Part shown: positions 1 to 9,613 of the stretch, piece by piece
How the letters are laid out: each line of letters starts with the position of its first letter
Numbering within the stretch: position 1 is the stretch's first letter
Origin: Glaciecola punicea ACAM 611
GTDB taxonomy: Bacteria; Pseudomonadota; Gammaproteobacteria; Enterobacterales; Alteromonadaceae
DNA: 64,000 bases
Direction of reading: 5' to 3'
Assembly: GCF_000252165.1 (NCBI RefSeq)
Contig: NZ_BAET01000007.1
Span: 62,001-126,000 of the forward strand
Notes under the pieces: model-generated
What the model was told of the DNA's origin: nothing
What the model saw: only the letters and a program-made list of their open reading frames with translations
Databases searched by the model: none
Program-made: the position numbers and the translations under genes

Positions 1-2
1 CA

Positions 3-152
3 GATCAGGCTAGTAACTTAGATTTGGCCCAAGTGTATATGGATATGGAAGACTTCGAAGCGGCGCAAGAACTATTAGATGAAGTAATTCGTTTGGGCAC
101 TATGGATCAGCAAGAAGAAGCAAAAGCCTTACTAGTGAATCTTAACAAGTAA
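3..152 (+). CDS. FimV-like C-terminal fragment (partial, 5' end outside window)
   Basis: An open frame enters from the left edge and encodes 49 residues before TAA. It reads LDLAQVYMDMEDFEAAQELLDEV followed by EEAKALLVNL, split here as a TPR-like helix pair and a closing helix. This is the pattern of the conserved C-terminal domain of FimV/TspA-type proteins, which are inner-membrane peptidoglycan-binding proteins tied to type IV pili and polar localisation. Only the extreme C-terminus is visible, so LysM, TM and repeat regions cannot be checked. Another TPR protein ending the same way is possible. It converges on bamE. Confidence 0.6.
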   Translation, partial: DQASNLDLAQVYMDMEDFEAAQELLDEVIRLGTMDQQEEAKALLVNLNK

Positions 153-190
153 GACTTTGTTGCTGATGAACCTATACTTTGTTTACCTAA

Positions 191-547
191 TTAGGCATCT
201 AAGGGCGTAGAAAATTCTTCTGACTCCTCAAAATCACCTGTCATTGACGATAACTTACCATCTACAAATTTTAAAATAAGTTCTTTACGCACGTCTTCAC
301 CGCGTTTGCTCATTCCCCTTTTCATGTTGTAGATGTAGTACCAAGTGTCAGACGAAAAACTATCTTCGACTATTGCGTTGCCCAGAACAAACTCAACCTG
401 TTCTTTGGTCATTTCAATTCGTAATCTATCAACGTCTTTTTGGTCAAGGAAATTGCCCTGTGGAACATCAATACGGAATATCCAGTCTGAACACGCCGTA
501 GTGAACAAGGTGGTGACTAAGATGATGATAATGTAAGCTGATTTCAT
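191..547 (-). CDS. bamE: Outer membrane protein assembly factor BamE (SmpA/OmlA lipoprotein)
   Basis: BamE is a small outer-membrane lipoprotein of the BAM complex that inserts beta-barrel proteins. The frame can extend to 577, but the ATG at 547 is preferred. It has an AGGT ribosome site close upstream and immediately gives a signal peptide (MKSAYIIIILVTTLFTTAC) ending in a lipobox-like cysteine. The mature part shows the family pattern: IDVPQGNFL, then LRIEMTKEQVEFVLGNAIVEDSF and a TWYYIYN segment. The length (118 aa) is normal. It lies downstream of recN in the same direction, as in E. coli nadK-recN-bamE. Confidence 0.93.
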   Translation of the reverse strand: MKSAYIIIILVTTLFTTACSDWIFRIDVPQGNFLDQKDVDRLRIEMTKEQVEFVLGNAIVEDSFSSDTWYYIYNMKRGMSKRGEDVRKELILKFVDGKLSSMTGDFEESEEFSTPLDA

Positions 548-635
548 ATTATACCTATTATAAATTTGCGCAGGCATCCTACCCTACCTGCGTATGACCA
601 TTCAAGCGGTAAATGGTTCGAATTTAAAATAGTCC

Positions 636-2309
636 TCACATTTTAAGCAAATCTTTCGCATTTGCAATGGCAGTATCGGTAAGTTCATCGCCTGCAAGCA
701 ATCTAGCGATTTCGTTAATACGCTCTTCTTTGCTTAACTTAAGCAAGGTGGTTTCGGTTGTTTTACCGTCAGTTACTTTGCTGACAAATAGCTGGTTATG
801 AGCTTGTGCTGCTACTTGTGGCAGATGAGTAACGCACATTACCTGCGCCTTTTCGCCTAAACGTCTTAGTAACCTTCCAACAAGTGACGCGGTCGGTCCA
901 CTTATGCCTGTGTCTACTTCATCAAACACCATTGTGGGAATAAGAGTGTCTTTGGCACTGATAACCTGCAGCGCTAGTCCAATGCGCGACAGCTCACCGC
1001 CTGATACAACTTTATCCATGAGATCTGAAGCTTGACCCGGATTAACGGACAAGTATATTTGTACAATATCGTTGCCTAGGGCAGTTGGTGTTGGTTCAAG
1101 CTCCTGTTTTACTCTAACGTCAACGCTTGCGTGAGGCAGGTTCATTTCACGAATAGACTGTTGTATTTCAGTCGATAACAGCTTAGCCGCTTTAGTGCGA
1201 GAAGCAGAAAGTTTTTTACTGGCGGCTAAATAATGTTGATAGTTGGTCTGCACTTCATCTGTTAGCACCGTTAAGCTATCCTCTTGTGCCATCAATGATT
1301 GATATTCTTGTGCAAGCGCTAAATGTGTCTCGTAAAGTGCCTCTGGTCTTACCTGATGCTTTCTGGCTAAATCCATGGCGCTACTATATCTAGTTTCAAT
1401 ATAGGCAAGTTGTTCGGGATCTGCTTCAATTCGCTCTTGGTAATGCTCAAGTTCATTGCACGCATCTTCAGCTTGAATAAGTGCGTTTTGTAAACTCTCG
1501 ATTATACCGTTAACGCCCTCATCAAAATGAGCAACGTTGTTAAGTGATTTAATGCTCTTTTGTAGCAATGATAAAGCATTGGCGTCATCACTCGTTTTTA
1601 AGGTGTGAACTGCAAACTCAGTATTATCGATAAGCTCTTGGGTGTTACTTAACTTTTTAAAGTCGTTTTCAAGGGTAGCAAATTCATCTTCTGCAATACT
1701 AAATTCGTCCAGCTCTTTAACTTGATAGCTGAGCAGTTGACAACGATCGAGCCTTTGCTGTTGCTGCGCTTCTAGCTGCTTTAGCTGCTTATAGGTGTGA
1801 CTATAAGTTTTGTGGCTTTGTGCGACCTGAAGCAATATAGACGAATGCTGTGCATATTGGTCAAGCACCTTGCGCTGAAATTCAGGTTTTAAAAATTGAT
1901 AATGCGCATGCTGGGAGTGAATAAAAGCCAGTTTACTGCCAAGTGCTTTAAGCTGACTTAAATTAACCGGAATGCCGTTTACAAAAGCTTTTGAACGCCC
2001 TTCTGGGCTAATTACGCGGCGAATAAAACACTCGTCAAGGTTGTCGTCTTGCTGGAGTTCGTGCTCGCTTAAAAATTCACGTGCACTTTTGACTTTTGCA
2101 ATATCGAAATGCGCGATAACTTCAGCCTTGTCGGCGCCATCTCTTACCATGTTGGATTCTGCACGCTCCCCCAGGCATAAACCAAGTGCGTCAAGTGCGA
2201 TAGATTTACCGGCACCCGTTTCTCCTGTGATAGCGGTTAAACCTAAACCTAGCGTTAACTCGACCTTTTTAACAATAGCTAAATTTTTAATGGCAATGTG
2301 TACTAGCAT
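636..2309 (-). CDS. recN: DNA repair protein RecN
   Basis: RecN is an SMC-like ATPase that acts at double-strand breaks. Residues 29-36 are the Walker A motif GETGAGKS. The middle is a long coiled coil rich in Q, L and E (around 150-380). The C-terminal head has the ABC signature SGGELSR and Walker B TMVFDEVDTGIS. At 557 aa it is the usual length. A LexA-type operator lies about 80 bp upstream (2387-2406), consistent with SOS induction. It sits between nadK and bamE as in E. coli. Confidence 0.97.
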   Translation of the reverse strand: MLVHIAIKNLAIVKKVELTLGLGLTAITGETGAGKSIALDALGLCLGERAESNMVRDGADKAEVIAHFDIAKVKSAREFLSEHELQQDDNLDECFIRRVISPEGRSKAFVNGIPVNLSQLKALGSKLAFIHSQHAHYQFLKPEFQRKVLDQYAQHSSILLQVAQSHKTYSHTYKQLKQLEAQQQQRLDRCQLLSYQVKELDEFSIAEDEFATLENDFKKLSNTQELIDNTEFAVHTLKTSDDANALSLLQKSIKSLNNVAHFDEGVNGIIESLQNALIQAEDACNELEHYQERIEADPEQLAYIETRYSSAMDLARKHQVRPEALYETHLALAQEYQSLMAQEDSLTVLTDEVQTNYQHYLAASKKLSASRTKAAKLLSTEIQQSIREMNLPHASVDVRVKQELEPTPTALGNDIVQIYLSVNPGQASDLMDKVVSGGELSRIGLALQVISAKDTLIPTMVFDEVDTGISGPTASLVGRLLRRLGEKAQVMCVTHLPQVAAQAHNQLFVSKVTDGKTTETTLLKLSKEERINEIARLLAGDELTDTAIANAKDLLKM

Positions 2310-2386
2310 AGCGTTATCAGCCTATAGAATGTAAACAAGATAGCAAAATAAGATAGTTCAAGCCTAAATTTGAACAACTCTTAAAC

Positions 2387-2406
2387 TACTGATAATATAT
2401 ACAGTA
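2387..2406 (-). promoter_or_regulatory. LexA (SOS) box upstream of recN
   Basis: Read on the minus strand the site is TACTGTATATATTATCAGTA. It has CTG and CAG half-sites separated by ten A/T-only bases and the flanking TA..TA of the enterobacterial LexA consensus. It is 78 bp upstream of the recN start codon. recN is a classical SOS gene, so a functional LexA operator is expected here. Confidence 0.88.
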
Positions 2407-2435
2407 GTTGCGCATCTGTAAAGATCAGTTTTGTA

Positions 2436-3311
2436 CTAAAACAGCTTGCTTCCCCAATTTAATTTAGTGCGCAGCACATTGAAATAAGAATATTCTGGAG
2501 GATGAACTAAACTCAATAAATTAGGGCTTTTCTTTATATGTACCTCATCACCTGGTGCTAAACTGATAACAAGGTGAGAGTCACAGCTTATTTGGACGTT
2601 GTCGGAATTTTTATGAGAGACTTTCAAAGTAAGTGGTGAATTCGCATCAACCACGATGGGTCTGCTTGTTAAACTATGCGGAAACATAGGCACTAAGGTT
2701 ATAGCGTCTAATTGAGGTACTAAAATTGGACCACCACCGGAAAGAGAATAGGCAGTAGAGCCGGTAGGCGTGGCGATAATTAAACCATCTGAACGCTGAC
2801 TAAACACAAAATCTTGGCCTACATAAAGTTCAAACTCCATCATGTGAGCCACTTTGCTATGGTGCAATACTATTTCGTTTACTGCGACATGCGTACTAAT
2901 CAATTTGTTTTTACTGCGCACTTGCGCTTCAAGTAAAAAGCGTTCCTCGCGATGCAGTTCGTTGGCAAATATTCTGTCAAGCTGGCGCGAAATATCTTCG
3001 GGGTTAATATCGGTCAAAAAACCAAGATTTCCACGATTCACGCCCACCACATCTATAGGGTGACCTGCTAATACTCTAGCAGCGCCTAACATGTAGCCAT
3101 CGCCACCCACCACAATGGCTAATTCAGCCTGTTTGCCAATTTCCTCCATGGAGCACACGGTTAGAGACTTATCATCAATGGAGTCGGTAATACGTGTTTC
3201 GATTAATATATTACAGCCACGTTGTGTTAACTCTTTTACTAATACCGTTAAGCTGGCATGAGTCCCAGAGTGACTAGGTTTTCCTATTAATCCAACGGTT
3301 TTGTAATGCAT
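2436..3311 (-). CDS. nadK: NAD kinase
   Basis: NadK phosphorylates NAD to NADP with ATP. The frame opens at a TTG at 3344, but the ATG at 3311 gives MHYKTVGLIGKP and a 291-aa protein of normal length, matching the start of known NadK proteins. Visible motifs are the GGDGYMLGA nucleotide loop, GVNRGNLGFLTD, and SDGLIIATPTGSTAYSLSGGGP, all diagnostic. The C-terminus NWGSKLF also fits. It is divergent from grpE, as in E. coli. Confidence 0.96.
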   Translation of the reverse strand: MHYKTVGLIGKPSHSGTHASLTVLVKELTQRGCNILIETRITDSIDDKSLTVCSMEEIGKQAELAIVVGGDGYMLGAARVLAGHPIDVVGVNRGNLGFLTDINPEDISRQLDRIFANELHREERFLLEAQVRSKNKLISTHVAVNEIVLHHSKVAHMMEFELYVGQDFVFSQRSDGLIIATPTGSTAYSLSGGGPILVPQLDAITLVPMFPHSLTSRPIVVDANSPLTLKVSHKNSDNVQISCDSHLVISLAPGDEVHIKKSPNLLSLVHPPEYSYFNVLRTKLNWGSKLF

Positions 3312-3481
3312 ATAATTAGTTAGCCTAAATCCTTCGTGCCACAAAGGTATACGTAAGGCTATTGCTGTTGCAAGTACAATTTGCAGAATTTACTAAAGAT
3401 TGGAAAAGTGTATGCAAATCTGCTGTACAAAGGACGCTGCCTATTTTGTCTAAAAAACCACAATAAAATAACCTTTAATAG

Positions 3482-3507
3482 CTTGAAGCACTAAATTCTG
3501 TCCCCAT
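3482..3507 (+). promoter_or_regulatory. Sigma-32 (RpoH) heat-shock promoter of grpE
   Basis: CTTGAA at 3482-3487 and CCCCAT at 3502-3507 are separated by 14 bases. These match the -35 and -10 consensus of RpoH promoters in every position given. The promoter points to grpE, whose start is about 70 bp downstream. Confidence 0.88.
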
Positions 3508-3579
3508 ACTACCCAACACAATGCATTGTATGTGATGTTAATCACTTACCTGACTAATTAAACGAAAGTGGAGCACCCA

Positions 3580-4233
3580 ATGACGCACGAAAATGCTTCT
3601 AACAAAGAGACGCAACAGCCCCAAAATGAAGCGGATAGTTCATCGCAGCCAGAAGCTTCAGAACCTTTGGAGGGAACAGTTGTTGGCCCTGAATCTGACG
3701 AAGTGCTAGAAGAGCAAGGTTTTGATTGGAAAATATACGCTAATGAGCTTGAGCTAAAATTGGCGGCGGCTGAAGCTAAAATTGAAGATCAAAAAGACAG
3801 CGTACTGCGCTCTATCGCCAATAGTGAAAACGCTAGACGCCGTGCTGACCAAGAGGTTGACAAAGCCCGAAAATTTGCGCTTGAAAAGTTTGCTGGTGAG
3901 CTACTGGCAGTGGTTGACAACTTAGAGCGCGCTACACAAGCAGCCGATGCTGAAAATGAATCTGTAAAACCGCTTTTAGAAGGCATTGCCTTAACGCACA
4001 AATTGTTCATGTCTACATTTGAAAAATTCGGCATAGAACTAATTGATCCACAAGGTGAGATATTTAACCCAGAGCAGCATCAAGCAATGTCGTTGCAAGA
4101 AAACGAAGAGTTTAGCCCCAACACGGTTATGGCTGTCATGCAAAAAGGCTATTCGTTGAAAGGAAGACTGCTTAGACCGGCAATGGTGATGGTATCTCGC
4201 GGTGGAACTACCAAAGTGGATACACAAGTTTAA
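3580..4233 (+). CDS. grpE: Nucleotide exchange factor GrpE
   Basis: GrpE releases ADP from DnaK. The frame can begin at a GTG (3568), but that GTG overlaps the GGAG ribosome site. The ATG at 3580, six bases after GGAG, is the better start (217 aa). The N-terminus is acidic and low-complexity. Then comes a long coiled coil ([32 protein letters not shown]) and the C-terminal beta domain with [24 protein letters not shown]. It is driven by a readable sigma-32 promoter and precedes dnaK-dnaJ. Confidence 0.96.
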   Translation: MTHENASNKETQQPQNEADSSSQPEASEPLEGTVVGPESDEVLEEQGFDWKIYANELELKLAAAEAKIEDQKDSVLRSIANSENARRRADQEVDKARKFALEKFAGELLAVVDNLERATQAADAENESVKPLLEGIALTHKLFMSTFEKFGIELIDPQGEIFNPEQHQAMSLQENEEFSPNTVMAVMQKGYSLKGRLLRPAMVMVSRGGTTKVDTQV

Positions 4234-4311
4234 TATTTTGATAAATACAGGGGCTTAACAATAATATTAGGCCATAAAAGATCAAAATAAATAAAAATTA
4301 TTGATTCACCT

Positions 4312-4339
4312 ATTGAAAATAGGGTTACTAGCCCCACTT
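4312..4339 (+). promoter_or_regulatory. Sigma-32 promoter of dnaK
   Basis: ATTGAAA (4312-4318) and CCCCACTT (4332-4339), separated by 13 bases, resemble the RpoH consensus CTTGAAA / CCCCATNT. The site is about 50 bp upstream of the dnaK ATG, which is preceded by TTGGAG. dnaK therefore probably has its own heat-shock start in addition to read-through from grpE. Confidence 0.8.
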
Positions 4340-4388
4340 TATAATCATCGAAAGTGAGGCATTTAAAAAGAATTTTGGAGATATAAAA

Positions 4389-6320
4389 ATGGGTAAAATT
4401 ATTGGTATAGACCTCGGTACAACTAACTCATGCTTAGCGGTACTTGACGGCAAAACGGCAAAAGTAATCGAAAATGGTGAAGGCGAACGCACTACACCGT
4501 CGGTTATTGCTTATACACAAGACGGTGAGATATTAGTAGGCCAACCGGCAAAACGCCAGGCTGTCACAAACCCTACTAATACTTTATACGCTATTAAGCG
4601 TCTAATCGGCCGTAGATTTGAAGACAAAGAAGTACAGCGTGACATCGGTATAATGCCATATAAAATAGTCAAGGCTGACAATGGCGACGCATGGGTAGAG
4701 GCGAATGGCGAGAAAATGGCGCCTCCGCAAATATCTGCTGAAGTCTTGAAAAAGATGAAAAAGACCGCCGAAGACTATTTAGGTGAAGAAGTAACGGGTG
4801 CAGTTATTACTGTACCAGCTTACTTTAACGATTCTCAGCGTCAAGCCACTAAAGACGCAGGCCGAATTGCTGGCTTAGAAGTGAAGCGTATTATTAATGA
4901 ACCGACCGCTGCAGCGCTTGCTTACGGCATGGATAAAAATAAAGGCAATAATACTATCGCGGTATATGACCTTGGCGGCGGTACCTTCGATATTTCAATC
5001 ATTGAAATAGACGTAGTAGACGGCGAGCACACCTTTGAAGTACTTTCTACAAATGGTGATACGCATTTAGGCGGAGAAGATTTTGATAGCCGCATGATTA
5101 ACTACTTGGTAGATGAATTTAAGAAAGATCAAGGGTTTGATTTACGTAAAGATCCGTTGGCGATGCAGCGCCTTAAAGAAGCCGGTGAAAAAGCGAAAAT
5201 TGAGTTATCTTCAGCTCAACAAACGGAAGTTAACTTACCGTATATTACCGCTGATGCATCAGGCCCCAAGCACTTAGTGATTAAGGTCACTCGTGCAAAA
5301 CTTGAATCGTTGGTTGAAGACTTAGTCAAGCAGTCGCTAGGACCACTTAAGCAAGCATTAACTGATGCTGACCTTAGTGTCGGTGAAATTAATGACATTA
5401 TTTTAGTGGGTGGCCAAACGCGCATGCCACTAGTGCAAAAATATGTCACTGAATTTTTCGGTAAAGAGCCCCGCAAAGACGTAAACCCTGATGAAGCAGT
5501 TGCAGTAGGCGCAGCCATTCAAGGCGGTGTATTAGCAGGCGAAGTTACAGATGTATTGTTATTAGATGTAACGCCTTTGTCACTTGGTATTGAAACTATG
5601 GGCGGCGTAATGACCGCGCTTATTGAGAAAAATACGACTATTCCAACGAAGAAAGGCCAAACTTTCTCTACGGCTGAAGACAACCAGTCAGCGGTAACGG
5701 TACATGTATTACAAGGTGAGCGTAAGCAAGCTCAAGGCAACAAGTCCTTAGGCCAGTTCAACTTAGAAGGTATCCGTCCAGCATCGCGCGGCGCCCCTCA
5801 AATTGAAGTGACCTTTGATATTGATGCAAATGGTATTTTACATGTGTCTGCAAAAGATAAAGACACCGGTAAAGAGCAGAAGATTACGATTAAATCATCT
5901 TCTGGCCTGAGTGAAGACGAAATTAATCAAATGGTGCAAGACGCTGAAGCAAATAAAGACGCCGACGCTAAATTTGAAGAGTTAGTGCAAGCGCGTAACC
6001 AAGCAGACGGCATGATCCACGGCACGCGCACTCAGGTTGAAGAATCTGGGGAAGCATTAAGCGCTGACGACAAGGCTAAAATTGAAACGGCGCTTGATGC
6101 TTTAGAGGCTGCCCGTAAAGGTGAAGATAAAGAGTCGATTGAATCCAAAACTCAGGCCTTAATTGAAGCTTCTGCGCCATTGATGGAAATTGCACAAGCA
6201 AAAGCACAGGCTGAAGGAGCACAAGCTGAAGGTTCAGAAGCGCCAAAGCAAAATGCAAAAGACGCCGGTGATGACGTAGTTGACGCTGAGTTTGAAGAAG
6301 TAAAAGACGACAAGAAGTAA
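4389..6320 (+). CDS. dnaK: Molecular chaperone DnaK (Hsp70)
   Basis: This ATP-driven chaperone works with DnaJ and GrpE. The N-terminal ATPase begins [18 protein letters not shown]. Phosphate loop and adenosine motifs [15 protein letters not shown] and [13 protein letters not shown] are present. The linker [16 protein letters not shown] precedes the substrate-binding domain, and the lid ends with the conserved acidic tail [16 protein letters not shown]. At 643 aa it is the typical length. It lies between grpE and dnaJ and is followed by a strong hairpin, so dnaJ may be partly uncoupled from it. Confidence 0.99.
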   Translation: MGKIIGIDLGTTNSCLAVLDGKTAKVIENGEGERTTPSVIAYTQDGEILVGQPAKRQAVTNPTNTLYAIKRLIGRRFEDKEVQRDIGIMPYKIVKADNGDAWVEANGEKMAPPQISAEVLKKMKKTAEDYLGEEVTGAVITVPAYFNDSQRQATKDAGRIAGLEVKRIINEPTAAALAYGMDKNKGNNTIAVYDLGGGTFDISIIEIDVVDGEHTFEVLSTNGDTHLGGEDFDSRMINYLVDEFKKDQGFDLRKDPLAMQRLKEAGEKAKIELSSAQQTEVNLPYITADASGPKHLVIKVTRAKLESLVEDLVKQSLGPLKQALTDADLSVGEINDIILVGGQTRMPLVQKYVTEFFGKEPRKDVNPDEAVAVGAAIQGGVLAGEVTDVLLLDVTPLSLGIETMGGVMTALIEKNTTIPTKKGQTFSTAEDNQSAVTVHVLQGERKQAQGNKSLGQFNLEGIRPASRGAPQIEVTFDIDANGILHVSAKDKDTGKEQKITIKSSSGLSEDEINQMVQDAEANKDADAKFEELVQARNQADGMIHGTRTQVEESGEALSADDKAKIETALDALEAARKGEDKESIESKTQALIEASAPLMEIAQAKAQAEGAQAEGSEAPKQNAKDAGDDVVDAEFEEVKDDKK

Positions 6321-6378
6321 TGCTTGGAAGTCTAGAGAAGCTACCGTTTTTTATAGCTAAAAGTCAGTAGTGTTTATT

Positions 6379-6411
6379 AGGCGCAACCTTTAACGAGTGT
6401 TGCGCCTTTAT
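6379..6411 (+). terminator. Hairpin terminator after dnaK
   Basis: A perfect 9-bp stem (AGGCGCAAC, 6379-6387, with GTTGCGCCT, 6399-6407) encloses an 11-base loop and is followed by TTTA. The T-tract is short, so it may be a partial terminator that lowers dnaJ expression relative to dnaK. Confidence 0.7.
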
Positions 6412-6585
6412 TACGAAAGCAGTTTGTACTTTTACTTTGTGCAAATATGCTCCTTATCGGCACGCTAATGCGTGCACAATAAACGAATTAACAATAATTT
6501 TGGCAGTACTAGCTGCAGCATACAGTGCTTGCGGTTTTGAAATAGTAAATGCTGTCGAATATTAACAAGTTCCAATGGGTGGTTT

Positions 6586-7713
6586 ATGTCTAAAAGAGAC
6601 TATTATGAAGTGCTGGGGGTGGGCAAAAACACCGAAGCACGTGATATCAAAAAAGCCTACAAAAAGTTGGCAATGAAGTATCACCCAGATCGTACACAAG
6701 GTGATAAAGCGCTTGAAGAGAAGTTTAAAGAAATTCAAGAAGCTTATGAAATATTAACCGACGCTCAGAAACGAGCGGCCTACGATCAATACGGTCATGC
6801 CGGTGTTGATCCCAACCGCGGCGGTGGCGGTGGTGGTGGTGCTGAATTCGGTGATATTTTTGGAGATGTGTTTGGCGATATCTTCGGCGGTGGTCGCGGG
6901 GGCGGTCGCTCAAGAGCACGTCAAGGCTCCGATTTACGATATAATCTAGAAATGTCGCTAGAAGATGCGGTACGCGGTAAAGAAGTTGAAATTCGTGTAC
7001 CCACCTTGGTGGAGTGCGATACTTGCGACGGCTCAGGCGCTAAAAAAGGCTCAACGCCCACTACGTGCCCTACCTGTAAAGGAAACGGTCAAGTGCAGAT
7101 GCGCCAAGGCTTTTTTGCGGTGCAGCAAACGTGTCCAAGCTGTTCGGGTAAAGGAAAGATCATTTCAGATCCGTGCTCACCGTGTCGAGGACAAGGCCGA
7201 GTAGAAAAGACTAAAACCTTATCTGTTAAAGTGCCTGCAGGGGTTGATACAGGCGACCGTATACGTCTTTCATCAGAAGGTGAAGCAGGTGAAGCGGGTG
7301 CACCAGCAGGTGACTTATACGTTCAGGTAAACGTACGCGACCATGAGATTTTCACACGTGACGCAAACAACCTATTTTGTGAGGTGCCTTTAGGTTTCAC
7401 TACTGCAGCATTAGGCGGCGAAATACAAGTGCCAACGCTTGACGGTAAAGTAAAGCTAAAGATTACTCCCGAAACACAAACAGGTAAAATGTTTAGACTG
7501 CGCGGTAAAGGTGTCAAATCGGTGAGAAGTGGCAGTGTTGGCGACCTGATCTGTAAGGTCGTCATTGAGACGCCTGTGAATCTTTCTTCAAAACAAAGAG
7601 ACTTGCTGCAAGAGTTTGAAGTGTCAATTAATGGTCAAGCTGCTAAACACAGGCCTAAAGAGAAAGGTTTTTTTGATGGCGTAAAAAAGTTCTTTGACGA
7701 TTTGACAAAATAA
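6586..7713 (+). CDS. dnaJ: Co-chaperone DnaJ (Hsp40, class A)
   Basis: DnaJ delivers substrates to DnaK and stimulates its ATPase. The J domain has HPD at residues 33-35. A Gly/Phe-rich linker (about 76-108) is followed by four zinc motifs, [24 protein letters not shown] and CSPCRGQG, then the two beta-barrel substrate domains. At 375 aa it is normal length. It starts at an ATG after GGGTGG. The 265-bp gap after dnaK contains the dnaK hairpin and a second small inverted repeat, GCACGC/GCGTGC (6460-6475). No clear sigma-32 promoter of its own was recognised. Confidence 0.98.
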   Translation: MSKRDYYEVLGVGKNTEARDIKKAYKKLAMKYHPDRTQGDKALEEKFKEIQEAYEILTDAQKRAAYDQYGHAGVDPNRGGGGGGGAEFGDIFGDVFGDIFGGGRGGGRSRARQGSDLRYNLEMSLEDAVRGKEVEIRVPTLVECDTCDGSGAKKGSTPTTCPTCKGNGQVQMRQGFFAVQQTCPSCSGKGKIISDPCSPCRGQGRVEKTKTLSVKVPAGVDTGDRIRLSSEGEAGEAGAPAGDLYVQVNVRDHEIFTRDANNLFCEVPLGFTTAALGGEIQVPTLDGKVKLKITPETQTGKMFRLRGKGVKSVRSGSVGDLICKVVIETPVNLSSKQRDLLQEFEVSINGQAAKHRPKEKGFFDGVKKFFDDLTK

Positions 7714-7739
7714 AAGCTCGGCTATTAATGTAGGTTATT

Positions 7740-7770
7740 AAAACCTCAGCACCTTGTGTTGGGGTTTTTC
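7740..7770 (+). terminator. Rho-independent terminator after dnaJ
   Basis: AAAACCTCA (7740-7748) pairs with TGGGGTTTT (7760-7768), with one G.U pair. The 11-base loop and following T-run complete a normal intrinsic terminator closing the chaperone block. Confidence 0.8.
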
Positions 7771-7948
7771 GTTTCTATATAGTTAAAAGTCTTCGTAAAT
7801 ATGTTAATTTATAAAAAGTAGTCAAACAATGCTTGGCTATTTCCTAATTAATAATAACATTTATAGGTTTACAGTAGTATTGTCAGTTAAAGTTCACAGT
7901 CGTGAGTTAGCTGTTTTGACTACGCATCATCACACTATAGGATATTTT

Positions 7949-8446
7949 ATGAAAACATCATCGTTACTTTTATTAGCGGCAGGCTGTTCTTTGGTGCTGG
8001 GCAGTGTTTGTCTTGCACCTCAAGCATTAGCTAGCGAAGTTAGACAAGCTTCAAGTGAAAAACAAGCAGAAACAGCGGTTACTTTTAGGCAGTCATTATT
8101 GCAATTAGTGCGCAGTAATATGGGCCCTCTTGGCGCAATGGCAAAGGGCAATATTCCAATGGACGCCGAAGTAATAGGCACAAACTCAAAAAGAATAGAG
8201 TTTTTAGCTGATATGATGCACGATTATTTTTCCCTTGATACAAGCGCTTTTCCAGTAGAAACGGGTGCAAAAGACGAAATATGGCAAAATCACGCTGACT
8301 TTACTCGCAAAGTGAACGATATGGTAAGTGCGGCGGCCGACTTACAAACACTGGTCGCAAATAACCAAGAAGGCGATTTTAGAAAAGGCATTGGCGCACT
8401 AGGGGCAACGTGTAAAGCTTGTCACGACGATTACAAAAAAGATTAG
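7949..8446 (+). CDS. Cytochrome c' (class II c-type cytochrome), periplasmic
   Basis: The ATG at 7949, preceded by AGGA, gives a 165-aa precursor. A Sec signal peptide (about residues 1-28, ending ALA) is followed by a helical domain with the haem-binding motif CKACH seven residues before the C-terminus. A C-terminal CxxCH in a helical protein of this size is typical of cytochrome c' / c556, which are periplasmic four-helix bundles binding NO or moving electrons. A cytochrome b561 gene, a common partner of cytochrome c', lies 1.2 kb downstream on the other strand. The exact physiological role cannot be read. It is 37 bp upstream of ahr and may share its transcript. Confidence 0.88.
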   Translation: MKTSSLLLLAAGCSLVLGSVCLAPQALASEVRQASSEKQAETAVTFRQSLLQLVRSNMGPLGAMAKGNIPMDAEVIGTNSKRIEFLADMMHDYFSLDTSAFPVETGAKDEIWQNHADFTRKVNDMVSAAADLQTLVANNQEGDFRKGIGALGATCKACHDDYKKD

Positions 8447-8483
8447 TAATTACGATTAATAATAAAAAAAGGACAGTATTTAT

Positions 8484-9488
8484 ATGTACGCATATGCTGT
8501 ACAAAAAGCAGGGCAAGCCTTGTCAAAAATTGAGCTTGAGTTACCACCATTAGGCGCAGACGAAGTAAAAATAAAAGTCAGCTATTGTGGAATTTGTCAC
8601 TCAGACCTTTCGATGCTCAACAACGAATGGGGAGCATCGACGTTCCCACTAGTGGCGGGGCATGAAGTATCGGGAGAGGTTGTTGAAGTTGGTAGCAGTG
8701 TAAGTAAACACAAGGTGGGTGATGTCGTTGGCTTGGGCTGGCATGCAGCTTACTGTGACACTTGTCGCACCTGCGATACCGGTGATCAGAACCTATGTGC
8801 TTCAGCTCAGCCTACTATAATCGGCCGCCACGGCGGTTTTGCCGAGTTTGTACAGGCGTCATAAACAAGCGTAGTGGCCCTGCCGAAGGGGATCGATGTC
8901 AAATCAGCAGGTCCTATGTTTTGCGGTGGTATTACGGTGTTTAATCCTCTTGTACAGTTTGATATTAAACCAACAAGCAAGGTTGCAGTTATTGGTATTG
9001 GTGGTTTAGGTCATTTAGCGCTGCAGTTTTTAAACGCTTGGGGCTGTGAAGTTACTGCGTTCACCTCTAGCGAAAGCAAATTCGATGAAGCAAAATCGAT
9101 GGGGGCGCATCACGTGATTAATTCAATCGATGCCAAACAGATAGAGGCCGCTAACAGCAGGTTTGACCTGATTATTTCAACCGTAAACGTAAAGTTAGAT
9201 TGGAACTTGTATTTGACCACCCTAACACCAAAAGGCCGCTTGCATTTTGTGGGGGCTACCTTAGAGCCTCTTAATGTTGGTGTTTTTTCGCTGATAGGCG
9301 GACAAAAAAGTATTTCAGGTTCACCGGTAGGCAGTCCTGATACTATTAAAACGATGCTCGATTTTGCCAACCAGCATAGCATTGAGCCATTAGTTGAAGA
9401 GTTTCCTATGAGTCAGGTCAACGAAGCTATTGCTCATTTGGAATCGGGTAAGGCGCGCTATAGAATTGTGTTAAAAGCCGACTTTTAA
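8484..9488 (+). pseudogene. ahr: Zn-dependent aldehyde reductase (Ahr/YjgB-like), interrupted by in-frame TAA
   Basis: The product resembles the NADPH-dependent aldehyde reductase Ahr of the MDR superfamily. The N-terminal part has CGICHSDLSM, GHEVSGEV and the four-cysteine structural zinc lobe (CDTCRTCDTGDQNLC). After a TAA at 8862-8864 the same frame continues without shift: [13 protein letters not shown], the Rossmann motif [14 protein letters not shown], and the Ahr-type C-terminus [13 protein letters not shown]. Homologues have a tryptophan at the stop position (RADWQWV in E. coli Ahr against QAS-stop-TSV here). The total of 334 codons is a normal full length. The rest looks intact, so the nonsense mutation is recent, or it is an assembly error. 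The second part alone (from 8874) lacks a recognisable ribosome site. Confidence 0.88.
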
Positions 9489-9520
9489 AGCAAATCTTTA
9501 CCCTTAGCCTGAATAAATAT

Positions 9521-9552
9521 AGTGGCATCACACTGCATTATGTGATGCCGCT
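9521..9552. terminator. Hairpin between converging ahr and cytochrome b561 genes
   Basis: AGTGGCATCACA (9521-9532) pairs with TGTGATGCCGCT (9541-9552) with one G.U or mismatch, and an 8-base loop. It sits between two converging genes, as a bidirectional terminator would, but it has no real T-tract on either side. Confidence 0.45.
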
Positions 9553-9613
9553 AATATCATTTACTATGTAGATATTGACATAAGCTAAAACTATTGACGC
9601 CCTGCTGAATATG

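Noticed and set aside
3568-3579. GTG start for grpE 12 bases upstream
   Set aside because: The GTG lies inside the GGAG ribosome site serving the ATG at 3580, so the ATG is the likely start.
6379-6475. Possible RNA thermometer or riboswitch before dnaJ
   Set aside because: The first hairpin is better explained as the dnaK terminator, and the second small inverted repeat is too far from the dnaJ ribosome site to cover it.
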